Assembly: GCA_018806985.1 (NCBI GenBank)
Contig: JADANN010000429.1
Span: 496,001 to 560,000, forward strand
Direction: 5' to 3'
DNA length: 64,000 bases
DNA from: Angiostrongylus vasorum
Taxonomy: Eukaryota > Nematoda > Chromadorea > Rhabditida > Metastrongylidae
Shown here: positions 23,855 to 36,200 of the stretch, in pieces
How the letters are laid out: each line of letters begins with the position of its first letter
Numbering within the stretch: position 1 is the stretch's first letter
The notes under the pieces: model-generated
Databases searched by the model: none
Seen by the model: the letters and a program-made list of their open reading frames with translations, nothing else
What the model was told of the DNA's origin: nothing
Translations under genes and position numbers: made by a program

Positions 23855-24433
23855 TTGTATCGTTGATAAGTAATAGAAACTCTCAGAAATTGACTAGATT
23901 CTGTTTCGGCAGTACCAATTCGATACCAATTTTTTGAAGTGAATACGTTGTAATTGGACACCTTCTTTTTGTGAAATTCATCTTATTGGGGCTTTTCGAT
24001 TTCAGCTAGATTACACAGCTTTACGCCCCATGGGGACGTCATCTAAATTTTCTCTACGTCGGCACCGTTAGGATTATAGCATTCGCCATAGTTTATTCAG
24101 TGGTTGTGACAAAGGCGTTTCTCTCGAAGCATTCGATAGTTGAGCTTATTCCAGTCCCCTTTCACACAACTGGGGAGTGAAACCCCAGTACTATTTGGTG
24201 ATTTAAGGGTTTCCTGATCTGAGATACTTGGTTGATTTTATGTTCACCCTAGTATTCGTATGCTAGTGCTATTCTATGTGTCGTTTAGCCCACTTATCCA
24301 TCTATAGTATTTTGTCTAAGTCGAGAACTTTGTGCTTTTCCCTGTCGATATCCTTGACAAGCCACGGAATCCGTACATTACTCCCAGCATCTCACTCATT
24401 CTCCTCAGAGTCTCCGTCCGGATGGGATCGATT

Positions 24434-24470
24434 TGACCGAACGACCGACCGAGCGACCGACTGACGACCG
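24434..24470. repeat. Short GACC/GACT tandem
   Basis: gaccgaacgaccgaccgagcgaccgactgacgacc, followed by a partial inverted complement (gtcagtcag) at 24479-24487. Confidence 0.7.
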
Positions 24471-25082
24471 CCTGCTGGTCAGTCAGTAATCCAGGTCGGT
24501 GGTATGCAAATGTTTGTGCGATCATATGCTCATATCACAACCGATCCTGCCTTTATGCTGTTCTTATTGTCATTCCAGTGTTCGGCTCTGTTTACAGCAC
24601 GGTCAACAACAAGCTATCGTATTTCATTCTCATCTGCGAATCTAACATTACGACAAGTTTCTCTTGTTTACTTGTGTTTTGTATGTCCAGCAATGCTCCG
24701 TCATCTAGTTCCTTTCCGGTGTTCTTTCGGAGTTAGAGTGTAGATATTCATTCCGTGAAAAAAATCGGGGCATTGATGCGAAATGACGAGATTGCAACGT
24801 AATCGCCTGCTCCTTCGTTATCCCATCGTCCATCTCACGTCATCCTGCTCTGTTCGTGGCTACTTTTTCGGGCGTTTTTATTCCCCACTTAGGACCATCG
24901 TTGTTGTTGTCCTTAAACTAGTTAGTACCCTTATCAGCCAGTTGCTTAGAATGTTCTCCACACTGCGTAATATCCCTACTTAGAGTTAAGGATCGATTTC
25001 GGCCTATCCACTCCTTTTTTGCACCCTGTTTTTTCCTTTTTCTTATTCTCCACAACCAGATTTTCAATGATATTTTGTCCTA

Positions 25083-25180
25083 ATCACGAGCTTGCACGAG
25101 GTTCCTAGACAAGTTTCACTCGGCTAGCGTTTCCAAGTCTTCGTCTTCTTCAGAACCGCGATGAATGGCGTCGATTGTCC
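25083..25180 (-). repeat. Family-5 fragment
   Basis: cacgagcttgcacgaggttcctagacaagtttcactcggctagcgtttccaagtcttcgtcttcttcagaacc: diverged outer part of the arm. Confidence 0.5.
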
Positions 25181-26039
25181 ATGAATAAGCTCATGAATAG
25201 AACAAAATATTGTTCATTACTCTCAGCAAGGCTAAAGTAAGGTCGATGTTTAAAGTCGTTAGCCCGATTTTCATTTGACGCTGATCCATGAACGTAACTC
25301 TTTGAATATTTCTTGGTGAATTCGCCTCTCGGTCTCACAAAGGATCCTTCGTGACTGCTATGTGACCTCCGTGGGCGTCGGATATGGCGCGTCGTGATGT
25401 GTGACATCCAATTACATGGGCCATTGTAGGGGCATCACGACACCCGAACCGATAGATCCTTTTTAGCAGTGTAGGTGGCCTGAGCGTGACGAGTTCATTT
25501 ACTGGATATTTCCACACTAGTAGTCTTTGTGCTACTGTTAGTCTGTAGTGATACGAAACATGTGGATTTCTGCTATTCGTATATGGGTTGTAGATTAATT
25601 GTGAGTTTCATTTCTATAGTTTTCTTTTGAAAATGGTTACTTTACCATTAATTACAAATAAAGGCTTACTATGAAGAACCTTGAAGTTGGATAGTTAAGT
25701 GCAGTTGTAGAACACTTTGACATTATCCGTGCTCACCAACGAAGCCATAGATTTTACTAAGGTCATTCAGCTAGTACTAGGTTCATTTGTAATCGAAAGA
25801 AGCAAAAAACATATCCGCCCGTCAAGGTGTAAAGGTCCTTGTTTACGCTCTACTCAAGAATCAGGAGACGATCCGAAAAAGTCATAGAACCACTTGGTCA
25901 ACTTAATCCGTCGTGTAAATACAGTTTTCCAGCCGTGGAAAATCGGTTAAGTGAACATACCGAGTCACTGCTAGGGAGTTTTTGCCACTTTTACTCTAGT
26001 AACAGTAGGAAATTTACGATTTCTTGATTTCAACGAATT

Positions 26040-26320
26040 TACGATTTCAACGTGGCCAAAGTTCTGCCTCAGGTCTTCACCACTACAGACAATCGCAGAT
26101 GTGAATCAGAGAGAGATTTGCCATCATGCGACCTCGATACAGGGACGGTGGTGAATCCTAGTATTGGTTTATTCTTAGCTAAGCTTCTTGATGGAAACGC
26201 CGGACTCTTTCTCAGCTTGGGGGACCCTGCCAGGGCTGAATCCCCCGCTGTAGCATCTGCAGTCCGACACTCAGGAACACCTCCCAGCCACGATGAGGCT
26301 GTAAACCGTTGGAAGGAAGT
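26040..26320 (+). repeat. Family-3 repeat, right part
   Basis: ggccaaagttctgcctcaggtcttcacc to gaacacctcccagccacgatgaggctgtaaaccg. Retains the gatggaaacgccggactc and gctgaatcccccgctgtagc blocks. Confidence 0.65.
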
Positions 26321-27320
26321 GGTTCGTTACAATATAATAATCATGTGTTATATTTGGCTCTATAGTTTTTATTCATCAGATTTCGTGGAATTTCTGCTCG
26401 ATTTCTCCAGAGTCCTTGTAGTTGCTTTTGTTATGCCGGAAATTCTATGCTAATTGTTACTGAACTATTGGTTTGTGGTTCATTTATCTTCATGATCAAC
26501 CCATACTGTTTCTTCTAGAAACCTGATACATTTTTTTTCTTTTTGATCCTGTTTTCCTTACGAAAAGAAGAATATGTACACACCGCATGGTGTGCAGTGG
26601 CACTTATCTATGTTAGTTAGGTCCCACAGCGATTGTCCGTCGTGACCGTGTTTTTGGCGATGTGGATTTGAACAATGCTGGTGGTGGCACAATGTTACTG
26701 TGACAAGAAGTCTAGCTTATTCCAAAACATTTTGGAAGTTGTCGTCCGGACGATGCACCAATTCACGCGTTTTTTTTCCCCTACGTGGATCGATAAACTC
26801 ATGGGTGTGTGTGCATTTGTGCGTTTATATGTGTGGACGTCGCCGTGTAGTCGACGGCCAGAAGAGGGTGGCCGGACCACTGAGAGAGTCGTTCAGCCTG
26901 ATTGAGTGCTTGGATGATATTGCCTGTCACTTTTGATGGCCATCGGTTTTTCTGAGTTTTTCTTCACATTTTTTGAAATGAACACAGCATTCTTTACGTT
27001 TTCATCGTCTTTTTTCTAAATAACCTTTGTCTTGTCGCAGTAAGGTTGACGCGCTATCACTTACTGGTTCTGAATACCAGTTCTTTCATTGTAGTTATTG
27101 TTATGTTCTTTAGATTGGGAACGTGTCTTTTTGATCTCATATGTTCGTTTGAAGTGATCGTAAAGCTTAATATCTCGTAATAGTGGTGATTAAAGCGCAG
27201 CGCTTGGCAAACAGGGCTTAGTAGTCCTGTTTTTATTTACTCTCTGCACTTTCGTGAAACTTTTTATGCCACCATTATTTCTGAAAACTATAGAAAAACT
27301 TAGAGAAAGGCAGAGCGAGG

Positions 27321-27437
27321 GGCATTAGTGGTGCAGTGGATAACGCATGAGCTCCCGGAAGGGGGTAATCGCAGGCTCGAATCTGGTCTGGAGCCCACGT
27401 TTTGCAAATATCTCGACATCATTGTGGTTATGCAAAA
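27321..27437 (+). mobile_element. SINE-2 core, tRNA-like
   Basis: GTGGTGCAGTGGATAACGC (A box) and GCAGGCTCGAATCTGG (B box), then gttttgcaaatatctcgacatcattgtggtt. The upstream 5' arm is missing. Confidence 0.65.
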
Positions 27438-28094
27438 ATTTTTTTAAATGCTATGGAACAGACAGAAATGAGAGGTCTTTCCGTTGTTTATTCGTTCATC
27501 TGTTACCAGAATCTTAGAGTGCAAATCGATCTTGTGAGTTTAACATGAGAAGTAGAAGATTAAGTTTTGTTGAATAGAACGAATTCCATCTAAAGGATGG
27601 ATTGCGTGAAACAAATCCATTACGTCACAAGTGGATGACCCTGTGGGTCAGAGGCAGGGGTTCTGTTACCCGATCTTCTTAGTCTTTCTCTCTAACAGTC
27701 TGTTTTCATTAGCAGTAAGACTTGTCACTAGTTTTGTGCCATTTCTGTTCTTATCATGCAGTTCAGCTGTAGCATTACTACCAAACGCAAAATCCTTAGT
27801 ACATTTAGACCTAAAGGATATTTTATGACTCGTTGGTTCTCTACCCTCACGCTGCACTCGAAATTACCGTCTTTTTATGGCTCCGCGTTTTTACGGCCAC
27901 GAAAAACTAACGCAGTTCTACTTTTTTCTTCATTCTATTCGTTTAGTGTCGTACTTTTCTTAAATGGAGATGTGAACATTCGTGTGGGTTCCACGACTTT
28001 TCGTCTTCATTTTGATTTGGAAGGACGCTAGCTGCTAGATGGCACAACGCTGTGAGCTTTAGCTTCTTCTCCAGTTTTTTTATGCTCTACGAAA

Positions 28095-28350
28095 TTTTAC
28101 TTACCTGGATACTTGGACGGTCCGTCCTCACTGGTTGTGTAGGCCCTAGCACAATGTCCATTTTTTTGGAGTTTTGTTGGTTTTGTTGGTTTAGCCACTG
28201 TAGTTCCCAGGAGTCCCGAGGTCAGCCTAGCCAAAGTCTGCCGCAAGTCGTCACTGCCACAGGCATTCGCCGCCCTTGTGGATCAGAGGGAAATTTGCCA
28301 GCATGGGACTAGCTTGATAGTAGGACGGTGGTGGATCTTGGTGCTGGCAT
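28095..28350 (+). repeat. Family-3 repeat, left and middle parts
   Basis: ttacttacctggatacttggacggtccgtcctcactggttgtg, ending after taggacggtggtggatcttggt. A tandem gttttgttg duplication lies in the middle (28173-28191). Confidence 0.65.
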
Positions 28351-29847
28351 TACGAAATGATGAAAGAAATTTAAGTGCTATCATCACAGCTGTCGATGAT
28401 CAGCAGCTTTGTTATTGTTATTGTCTTAACGGACGTTGTCGTTCTGTTCGAAGGTTTTGTTTGTCGAAATTGTATACATAGCGTCAAATAATCGGATGTG
28501 TGACGATAGACCTTGCTCTCAATCGTTTCACATCTTCGACTGGTGTTCTTGTGTGTTTAAAAACTTGTGTGCTGACTGGCCGCCCGGCTACGCAGTGGAG
28601 GAGCTGCTTTTCGTTGCGCACATTGATGGATCCCGCGGCGAATGCCTGTATTGCAGGCATACGGTGGTTCGTGCATAGTCGATTCACGTCATCTTGATAG
28701 CTTTATGAAAATGTGATTTGCTTTTCAAAAATACGTCTTTTTTCATTTGATTTTCATCAAAAATAAGTGCTGATGCTAAGACTTTTAAACAACGTATTTT
28801 TTCATACCTGGTTCTATACCTGAGCAGTAGTTGCATTGCAAGCAGATAGATATCCTTTTTGTTTAGCCGAAAGTACTGCACCATGTCCAAATGGTCTTTT
28901 CTATTTCAAATAATTGCTTGTTACTGATGTCCCTTCGTCGTCCGAGAATGACAAGTGTGATTCTCCGTTGAATTGGGTGCATCGGACATGACAATGAGAA
29001 CATGATTTATTTTCACGATATTGATCGTTTTAGTCCGAAAAAGGTTTGGTATCGTGAAGACTTATGCTGCTTTTCATTAAGGACTACATTTGTTCCGAGC
29101 TGTCGTCACATATTATCTGGCAACTGCAGGTCGAAAATCAATAACGTTAGTGCTTCGAAAAGTCGTCATCGTCGTTGTCGTCGTTGAGGCTGAAAGGCAT
29201 AACGTCTTCTCTTGTCGTTTCCCGACGATAATTGGGCCACCAAGTTGAGTTGTTTAAATGAGAGTAAGTCCGTCTATGGGGCTACTTAGCCAGCTATCGT
29301 AGTTTGTTTTGGGCTGTGCTATCGTTAGAAGTTCCTATGAATGACGTCATCGGCTTTGCTTCTCGATTGCAAGTGTTTTTTCTCTTTATGAAAGGTAATT
29401 CAGTGCCTATAGATGCGATTGATGGTCGTATTAAGAACTATGACACTGACCTAGAATACAGGTCACATGGCTCGAGTTCTTAATACTTTGGAGGAATCGA
29501 TCGCTTAGTGATTTATTGATTCATTGATTGGTTCATTCATTACTGATCACCTATACCGAGGTTTAAGGAAAGTCGTTGTTCACAACGATATTATTTTAGA
29601 GGTATGTTTCCCAAAGAGGTACAGTAAAAGCGCCGACATCGCGCAGTAGTGAACAGTGTTGTGGGCCGGACCAAAGTTACTGTATATGTTGTGCAATTTT
29701 GTTTCTTTTTCTTCTCTTTTCTTGTCTCTTCTATTCATATCTGTTCATACATTCATTCGTTTGTCCTTGTCCTTATGTCATAGGCTATTTGTCTCCCACA
29801 TTGTAATTGTAGATTCGTGACAGGTAACAGTCACATGACAGATTGAT

Positions 29848-30062
29848 ATTTACTACCTATTACAATATTTTACGGCAAGGTATTATGTGTGGTACAACCA
29901 CAGTGATGCTGAGATATTCGCAAAACTTGGCGCCAGTTCAGATTGGACCATGATTACCCTTTACGGGAGCTAACGCGTTCACCGCCATACCATGCGGGTC
30001 CTTCATTTCGCCGTTCTCTGAGCCAGTTTTCTATCTACCAGTGCCATCAGCAGTCACCCATA
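29848..30062 (-). mobile_element. SINE-2 copy just upstream of MTSS1-like exon 1
   Basis: ttttacggcaaggtattatgtg...gtgatgctgagatattcgcaaaacttgg, core complement with gctaacgcgttcaccgccataccatgcgggtcc, and ccagtgccatcagcagtcacccataat. It ends about 150 bp before the proposed start codon and may have displaced promoter sequence. Confidence 0.65.
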
Positions 30063-30210
30063 ATCTTTTTTGTCATGTTTTTACAATTAAGGGACTTTTT
30101 TTATCCCTTGGTTTTGAAAGAATACAGTTTTTTAACTGTGCTGCGCATATTTGCTACCTGAATAAGGATAGAAATGCTGGATAGATTCACTAAGGATTTG
30201 ATTTTTCGTT

Positions 30211-30299
30211 ATGAAGGAGTCTTCAGGTGCTGTAATAGAGGACGTCCATAAGCTGTTATTGAGGGGCAGACTTTTGGCATTGGAAACCCTCTATAATAG
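30211..30299 (+). CDS. MTSS1: MTSS1-like gene, exon 1 (putative start)
   Basis: Opens at ATG 30211 with an in-frame TGA four codons earlier, and ends in AG|GTAAGTG, an almost ideal nematode donor. The leftover two bases (AG) join the T of exon 2 in frame. The 29 residues have no counterpart I recognise in vertebrate MIM, but are helix-compatible (Leu-rich) and lead into the IMD. No convincing promoter or spliced-leader acceptor is visible directly upstream, so further 5' exons or an alternative first exon are possible. Confidence 0.6.
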
Positions 30300-33200
30300 G
30301 TAAGTGAAAACATGAAGCGTTCGTTAGTTGGAAACTGTCAGAATGTGCTCGAAAGGATTCGGATAGATCAATATCTTCTCTAAAAAACTTGTTACTTAGC
30401 AACTACTGGTGTTTTCTAGGTCAGTAGAAAGTCATAAATGGCGTTTTCTAGAAACTTATTTTTACTAGACGCTAGACATTCTATCGCTGATCATACTTCA
30501 TGTTGATGTTTCGTAAGCGTATTGATCGCTTCTCATGACGATGACGTCATCTTTACGTGATTTAATGTAACTATTTTATAGTTGTGATGCGATAATTCTC
30601 AACGAAGGAGGGAAGTCGGTACAAACGTTATCACAAACCAACCGGCTGTGACTTATCAACAGCACCGTCCATCAAACGTGGTATGTCTTGTTATTGGTTT
30701 CCGTTTTCCTGTTAGATTTTCTGATTTCCGTGGTTGGCTGGCTGACAGTCGTCCATTTTCTTCAGAGCTTGTGTTTTTCGGTCAGTCAGTCATTATGGTA
30801 ACCATTTCGATTCTCGTTGCTGTTTTTTTGTTTCACAAGTTCCCACGTACGTCATAGGCAAATTTGAATTTCATCGGCCGAATAGCGTCGGGTTTCTTTT
30901 TTCCCTCTGTAGGATACGTATCCTGATCGTCGGCACAACATAGTGTTATAAATGCCGTCCTACTGCGTGATATGTTTTCAAACATTGCAGAACGTTCATT
31001 CTATCTAACTGGGTTAACTGTCTGTATAAAAGGTCATGTATAAGGTCAATCAGTCAGCGATAGGCGTTTCACGTACTAAAGGGACAATCTGACATGAGAA
31101 ATAGGAGAGTTTTGTTAGAAATGTTAGGAATAAACCGTTCTCCCTAGCGAACTTATTGTTTTGTGGTCTTTCTATCTTAGCAGAACTCTAGCGGGTATGT
31201 GATGTTATACCAATAAGTTACTGCAGAAGTAGGTAGTGGATGTGTTAAGACTAGTGGTGCTCTGGCTTTGCTCCAGGGATTCTGCAAATGTTCTGCATGT
31301 GCTGTTGATGATACAGGCAAACTAATTGAATCTAGACAGTCATAGTTGGTGTGGGTTCACATTTCTTTGTGCATTCAGTGGTTGTAATCGGACACTACAG
31401 GCATTAATTCGCGCCATGTCACCCCTATGTGCTTGATTCCACGACAAATATGGAATGCTTCTCAGTTGAATACAATGGATATCAGCTGCTATACGAACGA
31501 ATGAGTGTGGAAGTGCGAAGTTAGCGATCGATCAAAGGGTACTGACCCTCTAAATGTTAAGTAGGAGGTCGAATGGTGGTGAGAGTCCAAGTTTTTGATT
31601 TGTCTGCGTTGTTTACTGGTGATCAGCTGAATGCTTGCCTCATTTTACACAGCATACTACGTTCAGGGACTCTAGTAATTTGCAGCCATCTTCTATCTAT
31701 CTTTTTACCTTATTATTTCTTGTCTTGTCTCTTATCTATCTTTTTGTGCTATCTTTGTCCTTTATCTTTATTATCTTTTTAACTAGTAAAATCTTGCAAC
31801 TTGAGTGCTTTTTGATTGTAACGTTTCTGATCGAAATCACTTGCGTCAACTCTAACTCCGTTCATTATCGTGTAACACTCAAGAGAGCACCAATTAAATG
31901 TTCATTCGTTCCGGCCGCCTCTCACGCCTGCACAATGCGCTCTGCTCACTCGAGGGACATGGAGAGTCTTACACTTTCGGAATAAGGCTTCCTATTGTCT
32001 GCTGAAGTTTTTGGCGAAAAGGTAGCCACAAATGGTTCCCTAGGATATGCCATAACAAAAGTTTACTTTTACGTTGCCTCTTGGATGGATTTGTCGAAAT
32101 CTCCAATTTTTCAATGCTGGAGAACATCCATGGGCGATTATGAGGGGATAAAGGTTCTCAATGGAGAACGAAACAAGGTATGTGGTAATCTTTCTAGGAT
32201 CGATAATGCTATGTGAGGAACACCTGTGGTGAGGATCGAAAAAACCGACTAGCATTTGGCTCAGGTGACTGCTGGGAGGAAACATCACCAAGCTAGCAAT
32301 ATATCCTTTAAATAACAAAATGTGCTGAGACATGGAGTATTCTTCGTAAAAACGTTCAGCTCAAATGTCCAACCGTGTCCGTCAATTAACTTCGTATTTC
32401 ACTTAGAATTGTGCTTTCGTTAACTTTGCTTTTTACTACGATTTTTGACGGCAGGGTATTATGTGACATAGAACCATAGGAATGCTGTGGTGTTTGCAAA
32501 GCTCCGAACCCCTGGTGTCTGTGATGGGGAACGAACGCGTTGTTGTCCTTTCCGGGGGCTAACGCGTTCACCACCACACCATGCTGGTGCTTCATTTCGC
32601 TTGTCTCTTAGCTACTTTTACAAGGTCCAGAGTTTTGCAAATATCTCAGCATCATTATGATTGTGCTTTTTAGTTTTTCGCTTTTAAACCGAATATTATT
32701 TTTCGGAAGAACTTCCTAGGGACAGTTGGTCTAATTGGCCTAGTTGGTCTTATGAACCCTCATTTCATAGCTGAAGTTCTTGTTTTAAAAAATATTGCTG
32801 TAAATTTCACTGGCGAACTGAACTTTGCAAACGTTTGCGTCCCTTATTTTGCTGTCTGGAATATTTTCTTAACACTCGGTTTCTTCGCATAACTGCCCGT
32901 TCTAATTTTCTAAACAGAATATGCTGCTTTCTTTTCATTGTTTTATTTCATGGACTTAGTTCCTTCGTAATCCCGTCATTGATTACTGCAATTTTCGTTG
33001 TGTTGTGATTTTCCTTCTCTGCTGTGGTCGTCCTAAAAATATTGGCTCAGCCGTCCGCAGCTTTTAAATATCTAGCTGGCTTCGATTATATGATCTAACT
33101 GTTCACCTGTGCTGTAAAGTACCTTAGTTCAGCTCTATGAGTTTATACCCATGGTGTAAGTAGTTTTGATGGAGTAGAAGAAGTAGGCTAAATTTCAAAC

Positions 33201-36200
33201 TGGTATTACACGCCTCATCTTCGTGTCCGAGTTTCCGTCCACAAACAAGAGGAAGTCGCAAAAACTGGCAAATGTCTTTGATTTATTGATACTTTGTCCC
33301 TCTATGCACATGAGTTCGATCTCCACGCCTCCTGGCCCACCAAGCCCTCCATCCATCCGGGGTCTGCAACTTGGTACCAGATTTGTCTGGGAGGATAGCA
33401 GCACTGAGTCGATACATCGGTAGGCCACCGCAAGTCATTCTAAAGGCCAGATATGCACTCAATCACCTCCAATGATGGCTAATGAAGTTGAATGCATGGC
33501 GCATCCTTCAGATTAATCAATGCCGAAAGCATTAGCTTTATCCCTTTTTTTCCTATATCCTATATATCTCTATATATCTATATATTTTTCCTATATCCTA
33601 GTTTTACTTAGTTACTTCTTACATCATCATATCGTTTCTACTGTTTCGAGGAAAGTGCTGCGAAAAAGTTTGGAAGAGGTCACGCGTCATATTTTGCTCA
33701 GACATACGCTAATGTTATTTACGATATGTTCTTTACCAATAGGGACCTTCAGATTTACTGTATTATTATTTGATTTTGCTTAACATAAAGATTGATTGGT
33801 AGCTCACTGCCCACAATGGTTAGAGACCTATGTCAACTTTGCTAATGGGTACTTAACAGTTCTTCTGAAGTAGAAAGAAATACTTATCTGCTACTTTTCT
33901 TCCTGAACAGACATTCACTTAACTCTTAACTTATTTTCAGTTATAAGAACGTCACCGCACGTATGGATCCTGACATGGAATTCAACGCGCTTTCGGCGTT
34001 ATATCAGAGCGTCATACAGGACATGAAGGTACGGCCTTTTATTGTGATACCTGAATTTGGCAATCTTTGTTTTCATGTTAACTTAGTTGTTTTGCTTTTT
34101 TCTTCAAAACTGCGGTGTTAATCGATCGTCGCATAATTTCTCTTAATAAAAACGTTAAGCTTAATGTTTCTGTTCGAGCGTAAAACGGTTTGTTTGTTTT
34201 GCCTGCTGACGAATCAGATGGAATTATCGTTGTTACTGCTAATGGAATCGTATCATGCCTGTCCTTTTTTCTGTTCCTAAGGCCAGTTTTACTTCTGTCC
34301 GTAATTTTCTAAAATGAGATTTGAGGAATGACTATGTCGTTTTCCCAAAAGAATCGAGTCGTTGTGGTACAGTTAATGAGCTACCGTGTCTTTGACGGGC
34401 TTTATAACCTCGGTGCATTTTCGTGAATAGCAATGACAACTCTCTGCTGATTTAGAGGGTGCGAAATATTTTGGAATTTTAGAGTACTTAAGGCTTTTTT
34501 GTGTGAGCTCATTGACTACTGGCGCACTGTGTATTGCTAGCGTGATTGCAAATCCAACGTAGAAATCCTTTTAAACTTCGTCAACCAATCTCACCCAATC
34601 TTTTTCAAGTTGGATGCCTTGAGTTAAAATGAGCACTTCAGTATCTATAGCCGAACGTTTCTGAATCAGTTAACTTATGGATTTTCTAAGTAGATTATGT
34701 CAGCTAGAGGTGCCATTGTTTTCCTCTTTCGCAATTTATTACCGAGACACTGGCCATAAAGGTCGGGTTGCATCCGTTAGTTATATAGAAGTGGTTATTT
34801 TTATACAAGTTATATACTATTATTGATTTTTATGTATTATTGTGAGGCGTGTGTGGCGCAATGGTCGGAGGCACTCTGAAATACACATGGGATCGATCCC
34901 GGTGCCCTAGGCTCACCAAGCCCAGCCCTCCATCCCTCCTGGGTAGGCAAATTGGTACCATACTTGTCTGGGAGGATAGTACTCGATACATCGGTAGGCC
35001 ACCGCCAGTCGTTGTAAAGGCTTTTGTATGTATCATATCAATCAGCTCCAAACGGTGCTTAGTGAAGTCGAATGCATGGCGCATCCCTCAGGGGTCTGAT
35101 CAACGGAGAGAGCTTTATCCTTGTATTCATGCATTATTGTATATGTTTTTTTGCTATAAGATGGAACCGAAATGTGGAGAAAAATGCAAATGATATGAAA
35201 ATTTGGTAAATCAATAGATATTTATGTTGCATTGTGGAACCAGTCATCGTTGCTTCGTTTGCACTTTTAGCAGATGAAGTTTTCTTTCTCTGAGAATGCA
35301 ATGGTGTTTTGTTGTCCATTTTGGGTTGTTTATGTGGAGGAGGGAATGTCTGGATGAGATATGAGGAGTCAGTGGCACTTGTTTGTTTCTTGTGACCACC
35401 AATAATGAATGGATGTATCATGTGAGGTTGTCTAATTGCACTAATGATTGACATTGGAAGGAAAGGATCTGAGATTAGCATGCAGCAAAGTGAAGAATTG
35501 AATTTACACTGTTTTTGTTGTAAAAACATGTCTTTATAAAGCAGTTATGTTTACAGGGTGTTGTGACTAAGTTGTTGAACCTAGAAAACCCGTAGGTTCT
35601 TGTCATTGAATACCATATTACCGTCGGCTTTTCTGCATGTTTCAGGTTGTTAGTTTAAAGGTTTTTCAAGATGAATAGGAGATTATAAAGTTGGTGGATG
35701 TGCTGTTGTTTCGCCGTAGAATGCCGTAATTACCTTTGACGGATTTCGTACTATTCATCTCCATATATGGTTTTTTAGAGTCTTTCGTTTCTCGGATTGT
35801 CTTCTGGTTGACTACCAACGGGATTTTCTTTAGGAAGACGTTTGCAAAAGGATAATGTTTGGCATGCAACTTTTTTGCGTGTCGATTTGGCTTGAGGATA
35901 TTTCCTTTCGCCTCGACTGTCGTTGGTTGCCTCTCGTATTTCCACTTGCGTTGCAGAGATTGAACTTTTCCCAGACAATTTTGGTACCAATTCTCCGACC
36001 AGGAGTGATGAAACGCTTGGTGACTCCGGTGTGTGGTCGAGTCAATACCTCGTGATGATCGGCGTCACGATCACTGCTCCGCCTGTCCTTCTCGTGGGTG
36101 ATGGATGCGAGGAAACGAATCGAATGCAAAAAATGCTGAGATCCGCATAGTAGATATGAAAGATGGGTCAATCAAAACATTTATCTTTTTTTGTCAAGAA

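Larger units (their letters stand above)
23869..26039. other. Intergenic, mostly unrecognised
   Basis: Holds the GACC tandem and a family-5 fragment. The minus-strand frame at 25335-25517 (Cys/His-containing) is unexplained but short and unsupported. Confidence 0.4.
26321..29847. other. Intergenic with SINE-2 and family-3 pieces
   Basis: Between the repeats at 27321 and 28095 no gene is supportable. A 7-bp stem with following T run at about 27212-27238 (aaacagg...cctgttt) is probably chance. Confidence 0.4.
30300..33940 (+). other. MTSS1-like intron 1 (3.6 kb)
   Basis: Contains SINE-2 pieces (32418-32670), a truncated SINE-1 (33303-33546) and a pyrimidine/TATC-rich tract at 31690-31780. No additional exon recognised. 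Confidence 0.6.

Noticed and set aside
27321..27395. Possible tRNA gene (A and B boxes at tRNA spacing)
   Set aside because: Acceptor and anticodon stems do not pair, and the following sequence is the SINE-2 tail found in many copies; also applies to 10063-10130 and 13627-13690.
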